Shown here: positions 51,453 to 63,189 of the stretch, piece after piece | Position numbering within the stretch: the first letter of the stretch is position 1 | Layout: every line of letters begins with the position of its first letter | Origin: Rhizophagus clarus | Lineage: Eukaryota; Glomeromycota; Glomeromycetes; Glomerales; Glomeraceae | DNA: 64,000 nucleotides | Assembly: GCA_015698045.1 (NCBI GenBank) | Contig: BLAL01000162.1 | Location: 310,001-374,000 of the forward strand | Direction of reading: 5' to 3' | Made by a program: the position numbers and the translations under genes | Notes under the pieces: model-generated | What the model was told of the DNA's origin: nothing | Databases searched by the model: none | Seen by the model: the letters and a program-made list of their open reading frames with translations, nothing else

Positions 51453-51618
51453 AATTTTTATTGTATATAGGACGAGACAACAAAGCTGGGATAACTAGTT
51501 TAATCAAGGTGACACTAATACTAAAATTAGTAAAATATATCTAATATCCAATATCTAATAAATTTTAAAATTATTGTGAATATTTTTTTATTTCTGAAAA
51601 TATTCCAAATAGTCTACA

Positions 51619-52263
51619 ATGGAGGTATTTTATTTTTTTTTCTAACATATTCACTTTTCCCCTTTCCTCTCATTCTCTTTCTGATATTTAACTCTTAACA
51701 GCATCCTTCAAACCAAGTTTACTTTCGTGTCAAGCGTCATAAATCCACAATATTTTTACCGGCTAAAATAACTGATAAGATATTAACATTAAAGAAAAAT
51801 ATAATAAAAATATTAGGAGATTCCGAAAAAATAGATCCAAAAAAAATAAAATTACTAATATCCACAGATGATTCGGAACCGCCACTTTCTTATTCCACTC
51901 TGGATAGGGATGAAGATACTGTTGGTCAATCAGGATTAAAAGATGAACAAGTTCTATTTTTATGCTTGTGGGATGACAATTTAGGTATTTTTAATGAGTT
52001 CTTTAGAATTTTTTTGTTCTTTTTTTAACTCTTTTAATTATAAAAACAAGATACTTGTTCGACTGAGATCTTATTTTAATGAGTTAAAAATTTAAATGAT
52101 TAATATAAAAGGCCAATGGGAAAATGTTTCTGTGGAATATCCAGATCCTTATGACGAGGCTGTTGAGGATGAAGATGAGCCTATGGATGAGGATGATGAG
52201 ATGAATGAAAAGAATGATTTAGATACTATTTTGGAAGATGGAAAAGGAAAAGCCAAAGCTTAG
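51619..52263 (+). CDS. Elongin-B-like ubiquitin-fold protein
   Basis: Exons 51619-51624, 51702-51984, 52112-52263; about 146 residues. The N-terminal ~90 residues have a ubiquitin-like pattern: YFRVKRHKSTIFLPAKITDK, then ILTLKKNIIKIL, and GLKDEQVLFLCL. The opening is close to elongin B (FLMIRRHKTTIFTDAKES). The tail is very acidic (DEAVEDEDEPMDEDDEMNE). Elongin B pairs with elongin C in ubiquitin ligases and transcription elongation. The assignment rests mainly on the first 25 residues. Exon 1 is only ATG GAG. Confidence 0.7.
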
Positions 52264-52934
52264 AGAAATACTGGATGGTGGAAATAATGTGAAATTTTTT
52301 CCAAATTAAAATTTCAATAATTTTTTTTCATCTTTCCACTGATTCCAGGTCTTTTTCATGTACGTGTTTAAACAGTAAAGCGAAGTGTAAATATGGCGAA
52401 ATTTAATGAGAATTTTTCAAGATTATTTCATCTAAAATAATTTAATTTATTTCGCTATTACTGTATAATTAAATTAAATTTTTTAATTTACTCGTATTAT
52501 TTTTACTTCATGGAATTGCGCTTTAAATCGAATAAACCAATCTACAAAAAAACAATTATTCTAAATCACGACGCGCTAGTTCGATACTAGGCCAGTTCAA
52601 AATTGTTCATTGGAATTTTCGATCGACCAACCGACCAACAGTAGACCTGTTCATGTCTGGTCGGTTGAGGTCGCGGTCATATGCAAAAATAACGATTTTA
52701 TTGGTGAAAAATGTTCGCCCTAAAAACTCTAAAAAAATGATGGGCTAGAAGAGTCGGCTGCGTAAACAAATGCACGCAGATCTGGCCAATCAAACTAAAC
52801 CTCAACCAACCGCAACCTCAACCGAACAGGCCTTTTAATGATCGAATTGACTGCGGTCAGTCGATCCGGTCTAGAATTGAATACTTTGGAAAATCTATTT
52901 CGTTTAAGATTTTTTCGAATTTTTAATTACTTAA
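52264..52934. other. Non-coding interval with an imperfect foldback repeat
   Basis: 671 bases upstream of SSZ1. Between about 52573 and 52880 lies a less A+T-rich stretch with imperfect inverted arms. cctgttc...ggttgaggtcgcggt at 52645-52677 faces cgcaacctcaaccgaacagg at 52811-52830. Similar gatcgac/gtcgatc words flank it. Probably a small non-autonomous transposon remnant. Confidence 0.5.
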
Positions 52935-54862
52935 ATGCCCTCAGCAACGGATTCCAAACCAGTTATTATTGGTCTAAGGATAGGCCAAAGTTATTCTAGT
53001 ATCGCAATCATTAATAAGGTACGTATATGCTTATTTTAAGAATAAATGGAGTAGAGTTTAAATTTTTGTTTAATTTTAAGGATGGAAGAGCAGATTGCAT
53101 TGCTAATGAAGACGGAGAACGTCAAATACCTACAATGGTAGCATTTTCCGGCGAAGAAGAGGTGAGCTGCTTAAAGTTGAATAGAGTAATAATTTATTGT
53201 GATTTATCATAAGCTTTTCTTTGTTTTTTTTTAATTAGCTTACCGGAACTCAAGCTAGAGTGCAATTATTGGGTAATGCAAAAAATACAATTACGCAGTT
53301 TCGTAATTTTATCGGGAAAAGGTATTTTTAATACACGTCTTTCTTTAGAATTTTTCAATTTATTTATTCTGTTTTTTTTAGTTATGAAGAATGTAAATCA
53401 ATGGCAAATGTAGGCACAGCACAATTAGTTGACAAAGATGGACAAGCAGCATATAAAGTGGAATTTAAAGGAGAAACTATAGTAACAGTACAAGAAGTAT
53501 GTACAAAATATATAACAAGTTTAAGAGAAAGTGCAGAGAATTTTTTAGGTCAAGCAGTTACTGGAACTGTATTAGCAATACCAACTTATTTCACTGAAGA
53601 ACAGAAAGATTCATTAAAAATAGCAACAGAAAAAGCAGGGTTGAGAGTATTACAATTAATTAATGAACCAAGTGCAGCAGCATTAGCATATGAATTCGCA
53701 GATAGTAGACAAAAATCAATGACAGTTAATAAATATGATGATAGGATCGATGTTATTGTAGATTTAGGATCTGATAGTTTAGATGTTTCAGTGATGTCGG
53801 TTAGATCGGGAATGTACACTATACTAGGAACAACTCATGGTCCTGATCTTGGGGGAGCTGCTTTCGATGAATTATTAGCAAAACATTTTGCTAGTGAGTT
53901 TAAAAGAAAAACTAAAATTGATATTATGGATAACAAAAGAGCTTTAGTTAAATTGAGAAATGCCGTAGAAATAACAAAGAAAACTTTATCTTCTAATTCA
54001 ACTGCCCCTTGTTCTGTTGAGTCTTTGGCTGAAGGTATTGATTTTCATGGAAATATAAATAGGACAAGATTTGAAATTATGGCAAATAAATTGTTTTCTC
54101 AAAATTTGGAAATTATTTCTGAGGCTTTAAAGAAAAACGGTCTCGAACCTCAATCAATTGATGAGGTAATTAGTGAAAGTTTTTTTTATTTTATTGAAAA
54201 TGGATGCGTCAACAGATTCTTTTACTATTCTATAGGTAATTCTTGTCGGAGGAGCTTCACGTATTCCAAAACTTCAATCGAAAATACGTGAAATGTTCGT
54301 AAATCCTTCTACATTAATTCGACAAGATTTTGAACCCGAAGAAGTTGTGGCATATGGATGTGCATTTCAAGGTTCATTAATCTCGATCTTTTCAGATAAA
54401 TTAATTAATGACAGTATTAACTCTACGACAACTTTTACACCACACATGTTAAAATCAATTGGAATCGTAAATGCTAAGCAAGAATTTATAACATTAATAC
54501 CTGAAAATACTCCTTTACCAGTTCGTCGTAATTTTATTTTTTCAAATTATTCAGAAAATCAGAAAGAAATTTACATCACTATTTGGGAAGGTATACAAAA
54601 ACACCAGGAAGAAATAGTTAAAGAGGAAAGGAATGACGAAAAGGAGGAAGAAGGAGAAATTAAGATACCACAACGTCCTATAAATTTACCGGATAAGTTA
54701 TTAGCCGAAATGGTTTTAAAAAATTTACCGGAGAAAAAAGCTAACGAATTAAAAATTGATATTATTATCGAGGTGAATATTGACAATAAGTGTACCATTA
54801 CAGCAAAAGAAACTACTACTGATAGAAAATTAGAAATTGAAATAAAGGACAACACAAAATAA
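52935..54862 (+). CDS. SSZ1: Ribosome-associated Hsp70-type chaperone Ssz1
   Basis: Exons 52935-53018, 53081-53161, 53239-53321, 53382-54165, 54236-54862; about 552 residues. Ssz1 with zuotin forms the ribosome-associated complex that stimulates Ssb on nascent chains. It has an Hsp70 ATPase fold (LINEPSAAALAYEFADS, IDVIVDLGSDSLDVSVM, ILVGGASRIPKLQSKIREMF). The first phosphate loop is IIGLRIGQSYSS instead of the canonical GIDLGTT, so a catalytic Asp is missing. This fits Ssz1, which binds but does not hydrolyse ATP. The substrate-binding part is short and ends in a Lys/Glu-rich region, also as in Ssz1. Confidence 0.92.
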
Positions 54863-55181
54863 AAGCACAAAGTATATTTGCTAAATTCGATCATTCCGTA
54901 TTTTTGCATAAGTACATTTGATCTAGAGATGTATCCGTGTGATAGATAGTGCCTCTAAAGATTAAAATCCTTATCGATGGGCTGGATTATCCGGATTGAT
55001 ATCCGGATAATCCGGTTAATCCCACATTATCCTTTTTAGTTTTTAGAACGGAGTAATACTCAAAAGGAATAATATTCCTAAATGGATAAAGTGGCTGATA
55101 GACGGACGGATAGCAGATCAGCTTTACTGTAACATTTAAAGGTTAAACAAAGTTAATTGAAAAATAGCCAAAATGGATCGA
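54863..55181. other. Convergent 3' interval with a strong hairpin
   Basis: 319 bases between convergent SSZ1 and the pseudouridine synthase; carries the 54984-55013 inverted repeat. Confidence 0.6.
54984..55013. repeat. Perfect 13-bp inverted repeat, 4-base loop
   Basis: ggattatccggat - tgat - atccggataatcc. Lies in the gap between two convergent genes, 122 bases past the SSZ1 stop and 169 from the other stop. More att(a)tcc and atccgg words follow at 55010-55032. Confidence 0.8.
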
Positions 55182-56321
55182 TTATTTATTTTCTCGTTCG
55201 ACTTCAACATAATCATATCCAAAATTTTCAGTTACTAATTCGGAAAAAGGATCTCCAGCATTAACATCCAAAGCTTCATCGGTTTTATTTAACGGTATAA
55301 CTAATTTCTGAGCATGTAACATCATACGCCAAGTATCGGTATAGTTCATAATTTGTCTTTCATAATGCCAATCACCTACGATAGGATGATTCAAAAATTG
55401 ACAATGTAATCTTAATTGATGTCTTCTGCCTGTTATAGGGTGAAGTCTAATTAATGTTACTTGTATATATTCTGAAGGTGAAGGTGGCGGTGTTGTTGAC
55501 GGCGATGGCGGTAGTAAAGAAGAATGAAAATATCCTCGACGAAGAACTTTTATTTCTGTTTTTGAGGACTTCAAAAATGTAAGAAAAGTTATAATACGAA
55601 ATAGTTTGAATTGAAACAAATGTATGATTTTTGATACAGTACTTTTCCTGGGTTATCTTCTGTACCTATACACATTCGATATCTATTATTTGGTACTTCT
55701 GCAATAGGTTGTTCAACAACATAACTAAGAAAAAAGGAATTTAATACTCGATCATCCTTCGTATTAGTTTCTTTTTTAAATTTACCTATCATTTTTCATC
55801 CAACCTCTGACGATAGCTAAATAATACTTATCAACTTCACGTTTAGCAAAGGCAATACTCGCTATACCAGCGGATTTTTTTGTTAATGCTAAACAATAAC
55901 AACCTGATGTTGCATGATCAAGTTGATGTACATTTCTTAATGGTTTTGGTAAATTTGGAATTTGATTATAAAGAAGGGATAAAACTATATATGTAAAAAA
56001 ATAAATATTTATATTCCTTTAAAAGATGGATAAGCTCAAAATGAAATTTTTTTTTGATTACCTGTATGCCCTTTCGACGTATCACCATCAATCCTTATAT
56101 CATAACTTCATTTCCACGAATAACAAACGTAGTTAATATTAGAAAATATACTCTCAATTTTTCATTACTTACGGCTTATTTATAATCAAAAATTCTTCAT
56201 TACGAAATAGTATTTGGATTTTCGGTATTTCATATTTAACCATATCATTATTCTTATTAACATCGATTATATTACTATTAAACCTTTGAGTTTGTTCACG
56301 TTTGTTCATTTTTGGAATCAT
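55182..56321 (-). CDS. RluA-family pseudouridine synthase
   Basis: Exons 56173-56321, 56062-56093, 55786-55984, 55643-55724, 55182-55568; about 282 residues. Blocks: FRNEEFLIINKP, then the catalytic motif NVHQLDHATSGCYCLALTKK with the conserved Asp, YYLAIVRGW, and the closing LIRLHPITGRRHQLRLHCQF with HPIVGDWHY and RMMLHAQKL. This matches the RluA/RPUSD1-like group, which makes pseudouridine in rRNA, tRNA or mRNA. The target is not predictable. A short Pro/Ser insert (LLPPSPSTTPPPSPSEY) lies before the last core strand. Divergent from the TRAPPC5 gene. Confidence 0.9.
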
Positions 56322-56461
56322 TTGAAAATTTAAAATTTCTCAATTTTTATCGAACGATTTTGAGTCACGTTTTTATAACAAATAAGGTCATTTCTTCGTA
56401 AATCATTAAACAGTCTTATATAACTGATTGGACAGAATTTTCAACTTCGAGAAAACAAAAA

Positions 56462-57368
56462 ATGTCTCAAAATTCCCGAATATCGTCGGTATTATCTTCA
56501 AATGAGACACGCTTAATTAAGCGTGTTTCGATTGTAGAAAGGAATTTGAATAAAACAAAGGGAGCAGAGGTAAAAAAACTTAGATTTACAACGTTTAATT
56601 GTTCTTGCTTCTTTATTCATGTTATTTATAGGTTGGGCTTGGAGCTTTTGCGTTTCTTTTTTCGGAAATGCTACAGTATGCACAAAAACGAGTACACGGA
56701 ATTCAAGATCTTGAAACCAAGTGAGTTTTAAAGAAAGTTTATCTGTCACAATTGTCAAATTACATCTATTCTCACTAATTACCTTAATTAACGAAAGATT
56801 GAATGATTTTGGATATCGGGTAGGAACTCGTCTTTTAGAATTAATTGTTTGGAGAGATAAAAATAGTAAAAGGGAGACACGTGTTTTAGGTATCTTATAC
56901 TTTATTCATACCACGGTTTGGAAAACACTATTTGGTAAACAAGCAGATACTTTAGAGAAGAGCACAGAAAATGAAAACGAATGTATCCTTTGATATTATT
57001 ATTAGATCGTGTTTTCCTAAGTACTTAAATAATAATTTTAAATATCTTAACTATGAAGACAGATATGATCTCAGATAATGATCCTCTGATAAGTAAGTAT
57101 ATTTCAGTACCGAAAGAATTATCTGAATTAAATTGTAATTCGTTTTTAGCAGGAATTGTTGAAGCAATATTAGATGGGGCTCAGTTCGTAAGTTAATTTT
57201 TTTTGATTAATTTTTTTTTTTAGATATCTAATTTTGTTTTTTTTTTTATTTATTTAGCCTTCTCGAGTTACTGCTCATTCGTTGCCAATTGATGGTTTCC
57301 CTTTACGCACAACTATATTTATTCAATTAGACAAAGAAATTTTACAAAGGGAGGAGCAACTCAAATAA
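56462..57368 (+). CDS. TRS31: TRAPP complex subunit 5 (Trs31)
   Basis: Exons 56462-56569, 56632-56720, 56798-56982, 57063-57187, 57258-57368; about 205 residues. Core subunit of the TRAPP exchange factor for Ypt1/Rab1 at the Golgi; Bet3 family. Blocks: [59 protein letters not shown], and the typical end [21 protein letters not shown] kept [11 protein letters not shown] in frame instead of a 15-base intron at 57093. Confidence 0.92.
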
Positions 57369-57464
57369 AAAAAACGTTTATAAGACTGAACAGACTGTTC
57401 TGATTAATAAATTTCTTATAGGAATCGAGAATGTATTTTTTGACCTTATTAAGAATTATTAAAA

Positions 57465-57861
57465 TTATTTTTGCTTCTTTGTTCCAAGAGAAGCACGCTT
57501 TCCTTGACCTGTGAATATAAATTATAAATTGATGTGATTTAATGCATATTAACAAATTAAAGTAACTTAACATACCTTTCTTTGGAGCTCCTTTACCACG
57601 TTTCTTCCTTTTAGCAATTTCTTCCAGCCGTAATTTCTCTTCTTGATTGACTAATTTCATACCTGGAAACGTATCAGTAATTTTACGTAAAGTTATTATT
57701 CTATTTGGGTACCACCCTGCTATGGTAGATCCAATTAGTCTTTTGCGAAGTATTTTATTTCCAGTTCTTTCCCCTGTTGGATTATATATATTATTAAATA
57801 TTTTAGCGGATAATTGTGCTAATTGTGCCAAGCGCGTTTTACTTGGTGTTATTAAAGTCAT
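57465..57861 (-). CDS. RSM27: Mitochondrial small-subunit ribosomal protein mS33 (Rsm27/MRPS33)
   Basis: Exons 57576-57861 and 57465-57508; 109 residues. Blocks: SAKIFNNIYNPTGERTGNKI, LRKRLIGSTIAGWYPNRIIT, and the basic tail KRGKGAPKKGQGKRASLGTK. RTGNKxLRxRL and KxRGKGAPKK are hallmarks of mS33. It shares a 92-bp promoter with RAD51B. Confidence 0.9.
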
Positions 57862-57953
57862 AGTTTTTATAAATACATGTTAATGTATAAACATCAAATA
57901 TAATCTAAGAAAATCAAATTTATCACATGACTTCTACATTTTCTCTCTAAAAC

Positions 57954-59592
57954 ATGTCTTCGACTCGAAAGTTGACGCGACTTAATCCTAAGTTAGGCAA
58001 AAAAACGATATATAAACTTAATAGTTTTCCGCGGACACCAGTTAATACAACAAAAGAATTGTTTAGTCGTACTGAACTTGAGTTGGTAGAACGTTGTAAT
58101 TTTAAGGTTGAAACTGTAAGAAATATCCAAAAACGAGCTGCCAAATGGATCGCACCAGAGTTCGTGTCTGTATGTATCACGTTCAAAATTTCAATAATTT
58201 TATTTATAAATAAATAATAAATTTAATATTTCGATTGTAATAGGTGCTGGATATGATGACAGAAAATAATTCACCATTCTTTGCAACTTCATTAAAAGGG
58301 TTAGATGAAGCATTATGTGGTGGAATACCATTTTCTTCCATAACTGAACTTGTTGGTCCAGCTAGATCTGGCAAGACACAGTTTTGTCTGACACTTTCAA
58401 TATTAGCGACATTACCAGAAACTATGGGTGGACTTGGAGGAGGAGTGTGTTACATTGACACCGAGCGAAGTTTTAACGCAGATAGGTAAAAAAACAGACC
58501 ACGCGTAAAACAAACGAGTTTTTTTTTGGTTATTGATGCGGAAATTTATTTACTTTAGACTAACAGTCATAGCTGAGAACCGATTACCTCAGTACTTTGG
58601 TAAAGATGAACAAGGTCAAGCCAATCTTGATAAAATGACATCATCCATCCGTAAAATGGATATCACATCTTCAAAGGAATTAACAAAAAGGTAAAAAGAA
58701 GAATTGTTATATTACAAAAATTTTACAACTATTAAAACTACCTTTTTTTTTAGATTGGATGAACTTCAAGAATTCATAATTGAGAATAATATTAAATTAT
58801 TAATAGTAGATTCAATCGGATCGCTTGTTAGAAAAGAATATCAGAATCCTGTAAAGAAATGTGGTTGGGGTGGACCTTTAGTGGAAAGAAACGATATGTT
58901 ACTTCAACAGGCTTCAAAATTGAAGAATTTATTAATTTTTAAAAATTTAATTTGGGTTATTATTTTTCGCATAAATGTGATTAAAACGTAATTCTCTTTT
59001 ATTCGTAGATATCTGGCTGAATCGTTTCATATACCAGTAGTAGTAACTAATCAAGTAATCACCAGGAATCAAAGTGAAACAGTATTACCAAGAGAATGTT
59101 TCCGTCCAATAAAAAAATCACGAGAAGAAGGTATTTCAATAAAAAACTTCTCTTTTGTTTTTTTTTTTTAAAAAAAAAAAATTGATTATTTTTTTTGAAT
59201 AAGGTCCAGAAATTACAGCAGCATTAGGAAATACGTGGGCACATTCTGTTACTACACGTATAATGATGAATAAGTTTCACATTAGAAATTTATCGAATTT
59301 GAAGTTTACAATATTAAATGATCTATTTCCACCAAATTTACAAGAATTAACAATTGTAAAATCACCTATTGCCGCAAATATTACAATTTATTATACTATT
59401 GAAAATGAAGGAATTGTGGAATTTATTTCTTCAGAAAATTTAGAGAAAGAAGGGGACAAACGACAACAAGAGGAAGTAATTGATCCTATGAAGGAAATTG
59501 ATAAAAGTGATGTGGTTCCAGGTCAACCGTTGAGTAAAAAAAAAAGAAAATCTGATGTTGCTGAATGGTTTATATCAGCATTGTGGGCATAA
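57954..59592 (+). CDS. RAD51B: RAD51B (RAD51 paralogue), with an abnormal intron
   Basis: Exons 57954-58169, 58244-58485, 58559-58690, 58754-58924, 59009-59130, 59204-59592; about 423 residues. RAD51B assists homologous recombination. Walker A is GPARSGKTQFC, followed by LTLSILATLPETMGGL and CYIDTERSF, very like human RAD51B (MMSILATLPTNMGGL). Walker B is IKLLIVDSIGSL. Later blocks are YLAESFHIPVVVTNQV and ALGNTWAHSVTTRIMM. To restore LKYLAESF the fourth intron must start with GAATTT (GA-AG) at 58925-59008. No GT donor gives the right phase with a normal length. The C-terminal 60 residues are an extra charged tail absent from the animal protein. Confidence 0.9.
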
Positions 59593-60200
59593 TATACTAA
59601 TATGTGTATTGTATCGTTTGACTTTTTTAAAAGATTTAATAAATAAAGAACATTATTAACATTAAGCTTTTTATTAAACTCCCATAATTTAAAGTTCAAA
59701 CTTTATAAACTTTTTTGATATTTATCTATTTTTTTAATCTTTAACTTAATACAATTTGAAGCATTAAAGCTAATAAAAATTGTACTTTAATTAAATTGAA
59801 AATAATAGAGAATTATTTGTATAGAATTATTGTTTTCTATATAAAATATGCACCATTTTTAAATAATAACTAGTTTAGAATATAATCACAACTTCTATTT
59901 TACATCATAAAATTATTTTATATTATTTTGTTATTTTTTTCTTTGAGGTGAGCTATCACTTTTTAATATTTTGTGTCTTTTCCATTACTTATTAGTTAAA
60001 ATTAATTTGGAATTAACCAATTATTTTAAAAAAAAATCTATTCTCTACTATATTATATAATTATATTTATTAACTCAAAAAGTAAAATAATTCAAATTAC
60101 TAAAATAATTAATATTTTACAGAAATTAAAATCAAATTGTAAGATTTTTGTTGTTAGTGTTAAATTTGTGGGTCTGTAACAATAAAGGTTTATCTAGTAC
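59593..60200. other. Convergent 3' interval (0.6 kb)
   Basis: Extremely A+T-rich; nothing coding or structured recognised. Confidence 0.55.
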
Positions 60201-60761
60201 TTATGAAAAACTATTTAGGAGTCTTAATCTATCATTGGCGATATTCATCATATCTAATAAGCCTCTTTTTAATTCATCATCTTGATTTCCGTTCGCTAAT
60301 TTATCTTGCAATATAGGAATAATTTCTTTTCTTGATCTGCCATTAACAAAAATAACAAATCGAAAACCAAACTTTTCTTCGTATTTGTGATTTAATTCCT
60401 GTAATATTGTATTAACAATTTCATCTTCATTTACGGTATCTGATTCATTCTGACTTGAATTATATTTTGTTGAAGATTCCATATAACCTTGTTCCCTTAA
60501 AGACAATGTAGAGAGATTTTTTTTATTTTCGCCTAAGCGTGGATGAGCATTAATTATTTCAAGTTTTGTTGAAAATGGTAATTCTGGATTTTGAATGAAA
60601 TCTGTTGCTGAAGAAATTAAAGAAATATAAGACGCAAATGGACGTGAAGAATATAATGCATTTGCTAATGATAAAGATGGCTCGAATAATATATTAATTT
60701 TACTAATAAACTCTTCGTAAGAAAGTTCGTTTAACTCGGAAATTGGTATTAAATTTGACAT
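60201..60761 (-). CDS. OHCU decarboxylase (uric acid degradation)
   Basis: Single exon, 186 residues. Converts 2-oxo-4-hydroxy-4-carboxy-5-ureidoimidazoline to S-allantoin, after urate oxidase and HIU hydrolase, in purine breakdown. Motifs: the catalytic-His signature NAHPRLGENKK near residue 70, SLREQGYMES, ELNHKYEEKFGFRFVIFVNG, and RSRKEIIPIL. No clear C-terminal peroxisome signal (ends NSFS). Intron-free among intron-rich neighbours. The divergent partner is DBP7, 137 bp away. Confidence 0.93.
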   Translation of the reverse strand: MSNLIPISELNELSYEEFISKINILFEPSLSLANALYSSRPFASYISLISSATDFIQNPELPFSTKLEIINAHPRLGENKKNLSTLSLREQGYMESSTKYNSSQNESDTVNEDEIVNTILQELNHKYEEKFGFRFVIFVNGRSRKEIIPILQDKLANGNQDDELKRGLLDMMNIANDRLRLLNSFS

Positions 60762-60898
60762 TTCGATGTCAAATTATTTTTTTTTTTTTTTTTGCACATT
60801 ACGTATTATCTATTGTACAGGTACATGCATATTACACATTGCAGATCATCTAAAGATATTTTGAAAAATTTTATTATTTTTGCAAAGATTATAAAATT

Positions 60899-63189
60899 AT
60901 GGATGAGTCAAATAATCTAATATTAAATTTAGTTACAGAAAATTCTTCTGATAATGAAAGAACTAGTTTGAGATCAAAATTAAAGAACGTTGGAGGAGGT
61001 TGGAAGGAAAAAAAAAAGGTACGAAAATTTTTAAAAAAGGAGATTCGAAAACACTCTCGAAATAATTTAACCGACAAGCAAAGGTTTTTGCAAAAGTCAA
61101 TAACAACAGTAAATAACAATGAATCAATTCAAGAAAATAATTTAAATTCTCAGAAGAATTTGGTAAATAAAGCACAAGTTATTTCTTCGATTTTTAGCTA
61201 TAACCCCGAAATACCAAATGTTAGATATGATAATAATTCAAAATCAATAGATCATAAACCAAGTAATGCTCCAATTGATGACATTTCATCATTTAAAAGT
61301 ATGGGCTTAGACAATGATTTAGTTGAAAACATGAAAAATAAATTAGGAGTTGAGAAACCAACAAATATTCAAAGCAAAGCAATTCCTGTATTAATGTCTT
61401 CTATCAACAAAAACTCAGAATTCGATGTTATTGTTCAATCTGAAACAGGATCTGGAAAAACATTAATTTACTTGCTTCCAATTCTACATCGATTAATAAA
61501 TATTACAATTGATATACAAAATAATGGATTGCTTTCACGTTCAATTGGAACTTTAGCAATTATATTAACCCCAACACGTGAATTAGCAATTCAAGTTGTA
61601 TCAGTATTAGAATGTTTAACTAATATTCCACCTTCAAAACTTACTTCTCGACGTCATTTAAATCATTGGATCGTTATTGGTAATGTTATTGGTGGCAAAA
61701 AAAAGCAATCTGAAAAGGCTAGATTACGTAAAGGAATAAATATTTTGGTTTGTACTCCTGGTAGATTATTGGATCATTTACAAAATACTAAATCTTTTCT
61801 TGTAAAAAACTTATGTTGGCTGATACTTGATGAAGCTGATCGTCTTTTAGAATTGGGATTTGAAGAAACTTTGCAATCGATTGTAAAAATTTTAGACGAA
61901 AAAACGACTAATTCGGAAACGAAAAAACAACTTTTCTCATCATCTAAATTTTGGCCAAAAAGAAGACAAACTATTCTTTGTTCTGCTACCTTAAAAGATG
62001 ATGTTAAACGGTTGGCCGGATATACTTTATTTAATCCAATTTTTATTGGAGGAAAAGATGATTTTTCCCCTATGGAAGAAAAAAATGAGAAAAGCACAAA
62101 GTTTAGCACACCAAATCAATTAAAACAATCTTATATTATAACGCCAGCAAAATTACGTTTAGTTACTTTATTAGCGATCCTTAAATTAACTTTCAATGTC
62201 AAACAAAATGGAGACTTAGTGAATCGTAAAATTATAGTATTCGTATCATGTTGTGATTCTGTGGATTTTCATTTTGATTTATTTAAGAATGCTGGTAAAT
62301 TTAGCAAATTAGATGGTGAAAAAACAGATGATGATAAACTACAGAATAATGATCAATCAATTTTTGCGATCATCCCTGCGAAAATATTTAGATTACATGG
62401 CGATCTTACACAAAATATTCGTACAGAAATATTTAATGAATTTAGTCGTTCAAATTCTGGAATATTATTTTGTACGGATGTTGCTGCTAGAGGCCTTGAT
62501 CTTCCTGACGTCGCAAAGATTATTCAATATGATCCGCCAACAGATTTAAAAGATTACGTTCACAGAGTTGGTAGAACTGCAAGGTTAGGCAAAGAAGGTG
62601 AAGCTATACTGTTTATACTACCAAGTGAAATTGAATATATTAATATTTTAAAGTCACAAGAAATTTTTGCCAAACCTGTTCGAGTCGAAACTATATTAGG
62701 AAGTTTGGTAACTCAAAATGAGAGGAACCAAAAGGAATATGAAGTCGTAGCGACAAATATTCAGTTAAATTTTGAAAGATATGTTCTTTCAAATCCAAAG
62801 GTAAATTAAAGTTTCCATTTATCTAACTATAATGATTATCTTCAACTAAAGGATTTTATTATTTAAAGCGCACCACATTAGCTCAAAAGGCATATTCATC
62901 ATATATTCGAGCATATGCGACGCATACATCCACGGAAAAACATATTTTTCACGTAAAAAAATTGCATTTAGGTCACATTGCCAAAAGTTTTGGTCTACGA
63001 GAAGCGCCATCAAATATTAATAATATTATTTCTTCTAAGTTAGATAATAAGGGTGATCATAAAAAGGAAAAGATTCTTAATAAAGATCAAAAGAGTATAA
63101 AGAAAAGGAATTTTGAAATAATGAACGAATTTTCTATTGGAAATTATAAAAGTATGATAGGTCCAACTACAAAAAGAAACCGAAAATGA
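60899..63189 (+). CDS. DBP7: DEAD-box RNA helicase Dbp7 (DDX31)
   Basis: Exons 60899-62800 and 62869-63189; about 740 residues. Nucleolar helicase for 60S assembly. The N-terminus is basic ([19 protein letters not shown]). The Q motif region is [10 protein letters not shown]...[10 protein letters not shown]. Motif I is SETGSGKT, Ia is PTRELA, Ib is TPGR, II is DEAD ([16 protein letters not shown]), III is SAT, and V is [16 protein letters not shown]. Motif VI is [15 protein letters not shown]. The C-terminal [10 protein letters not shown]...[18 protein letters not shown] is diagnostic for Dbp7. The long first exon has no introns. Confidence 0.95.

Noticed and set aside
57093..57107. 15-base gtaagt...cag intron in TRAPPC5
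   Set aside because: Too short to splice; the frame stays open through it and the residues [11 protein letters not shown] fit.
58989..59008. Using GT at 58989 as the RAD51B donor
   Set aside because: It would make a 20-base intron and insert about 20 unconserved residues between LK and YLAESF.
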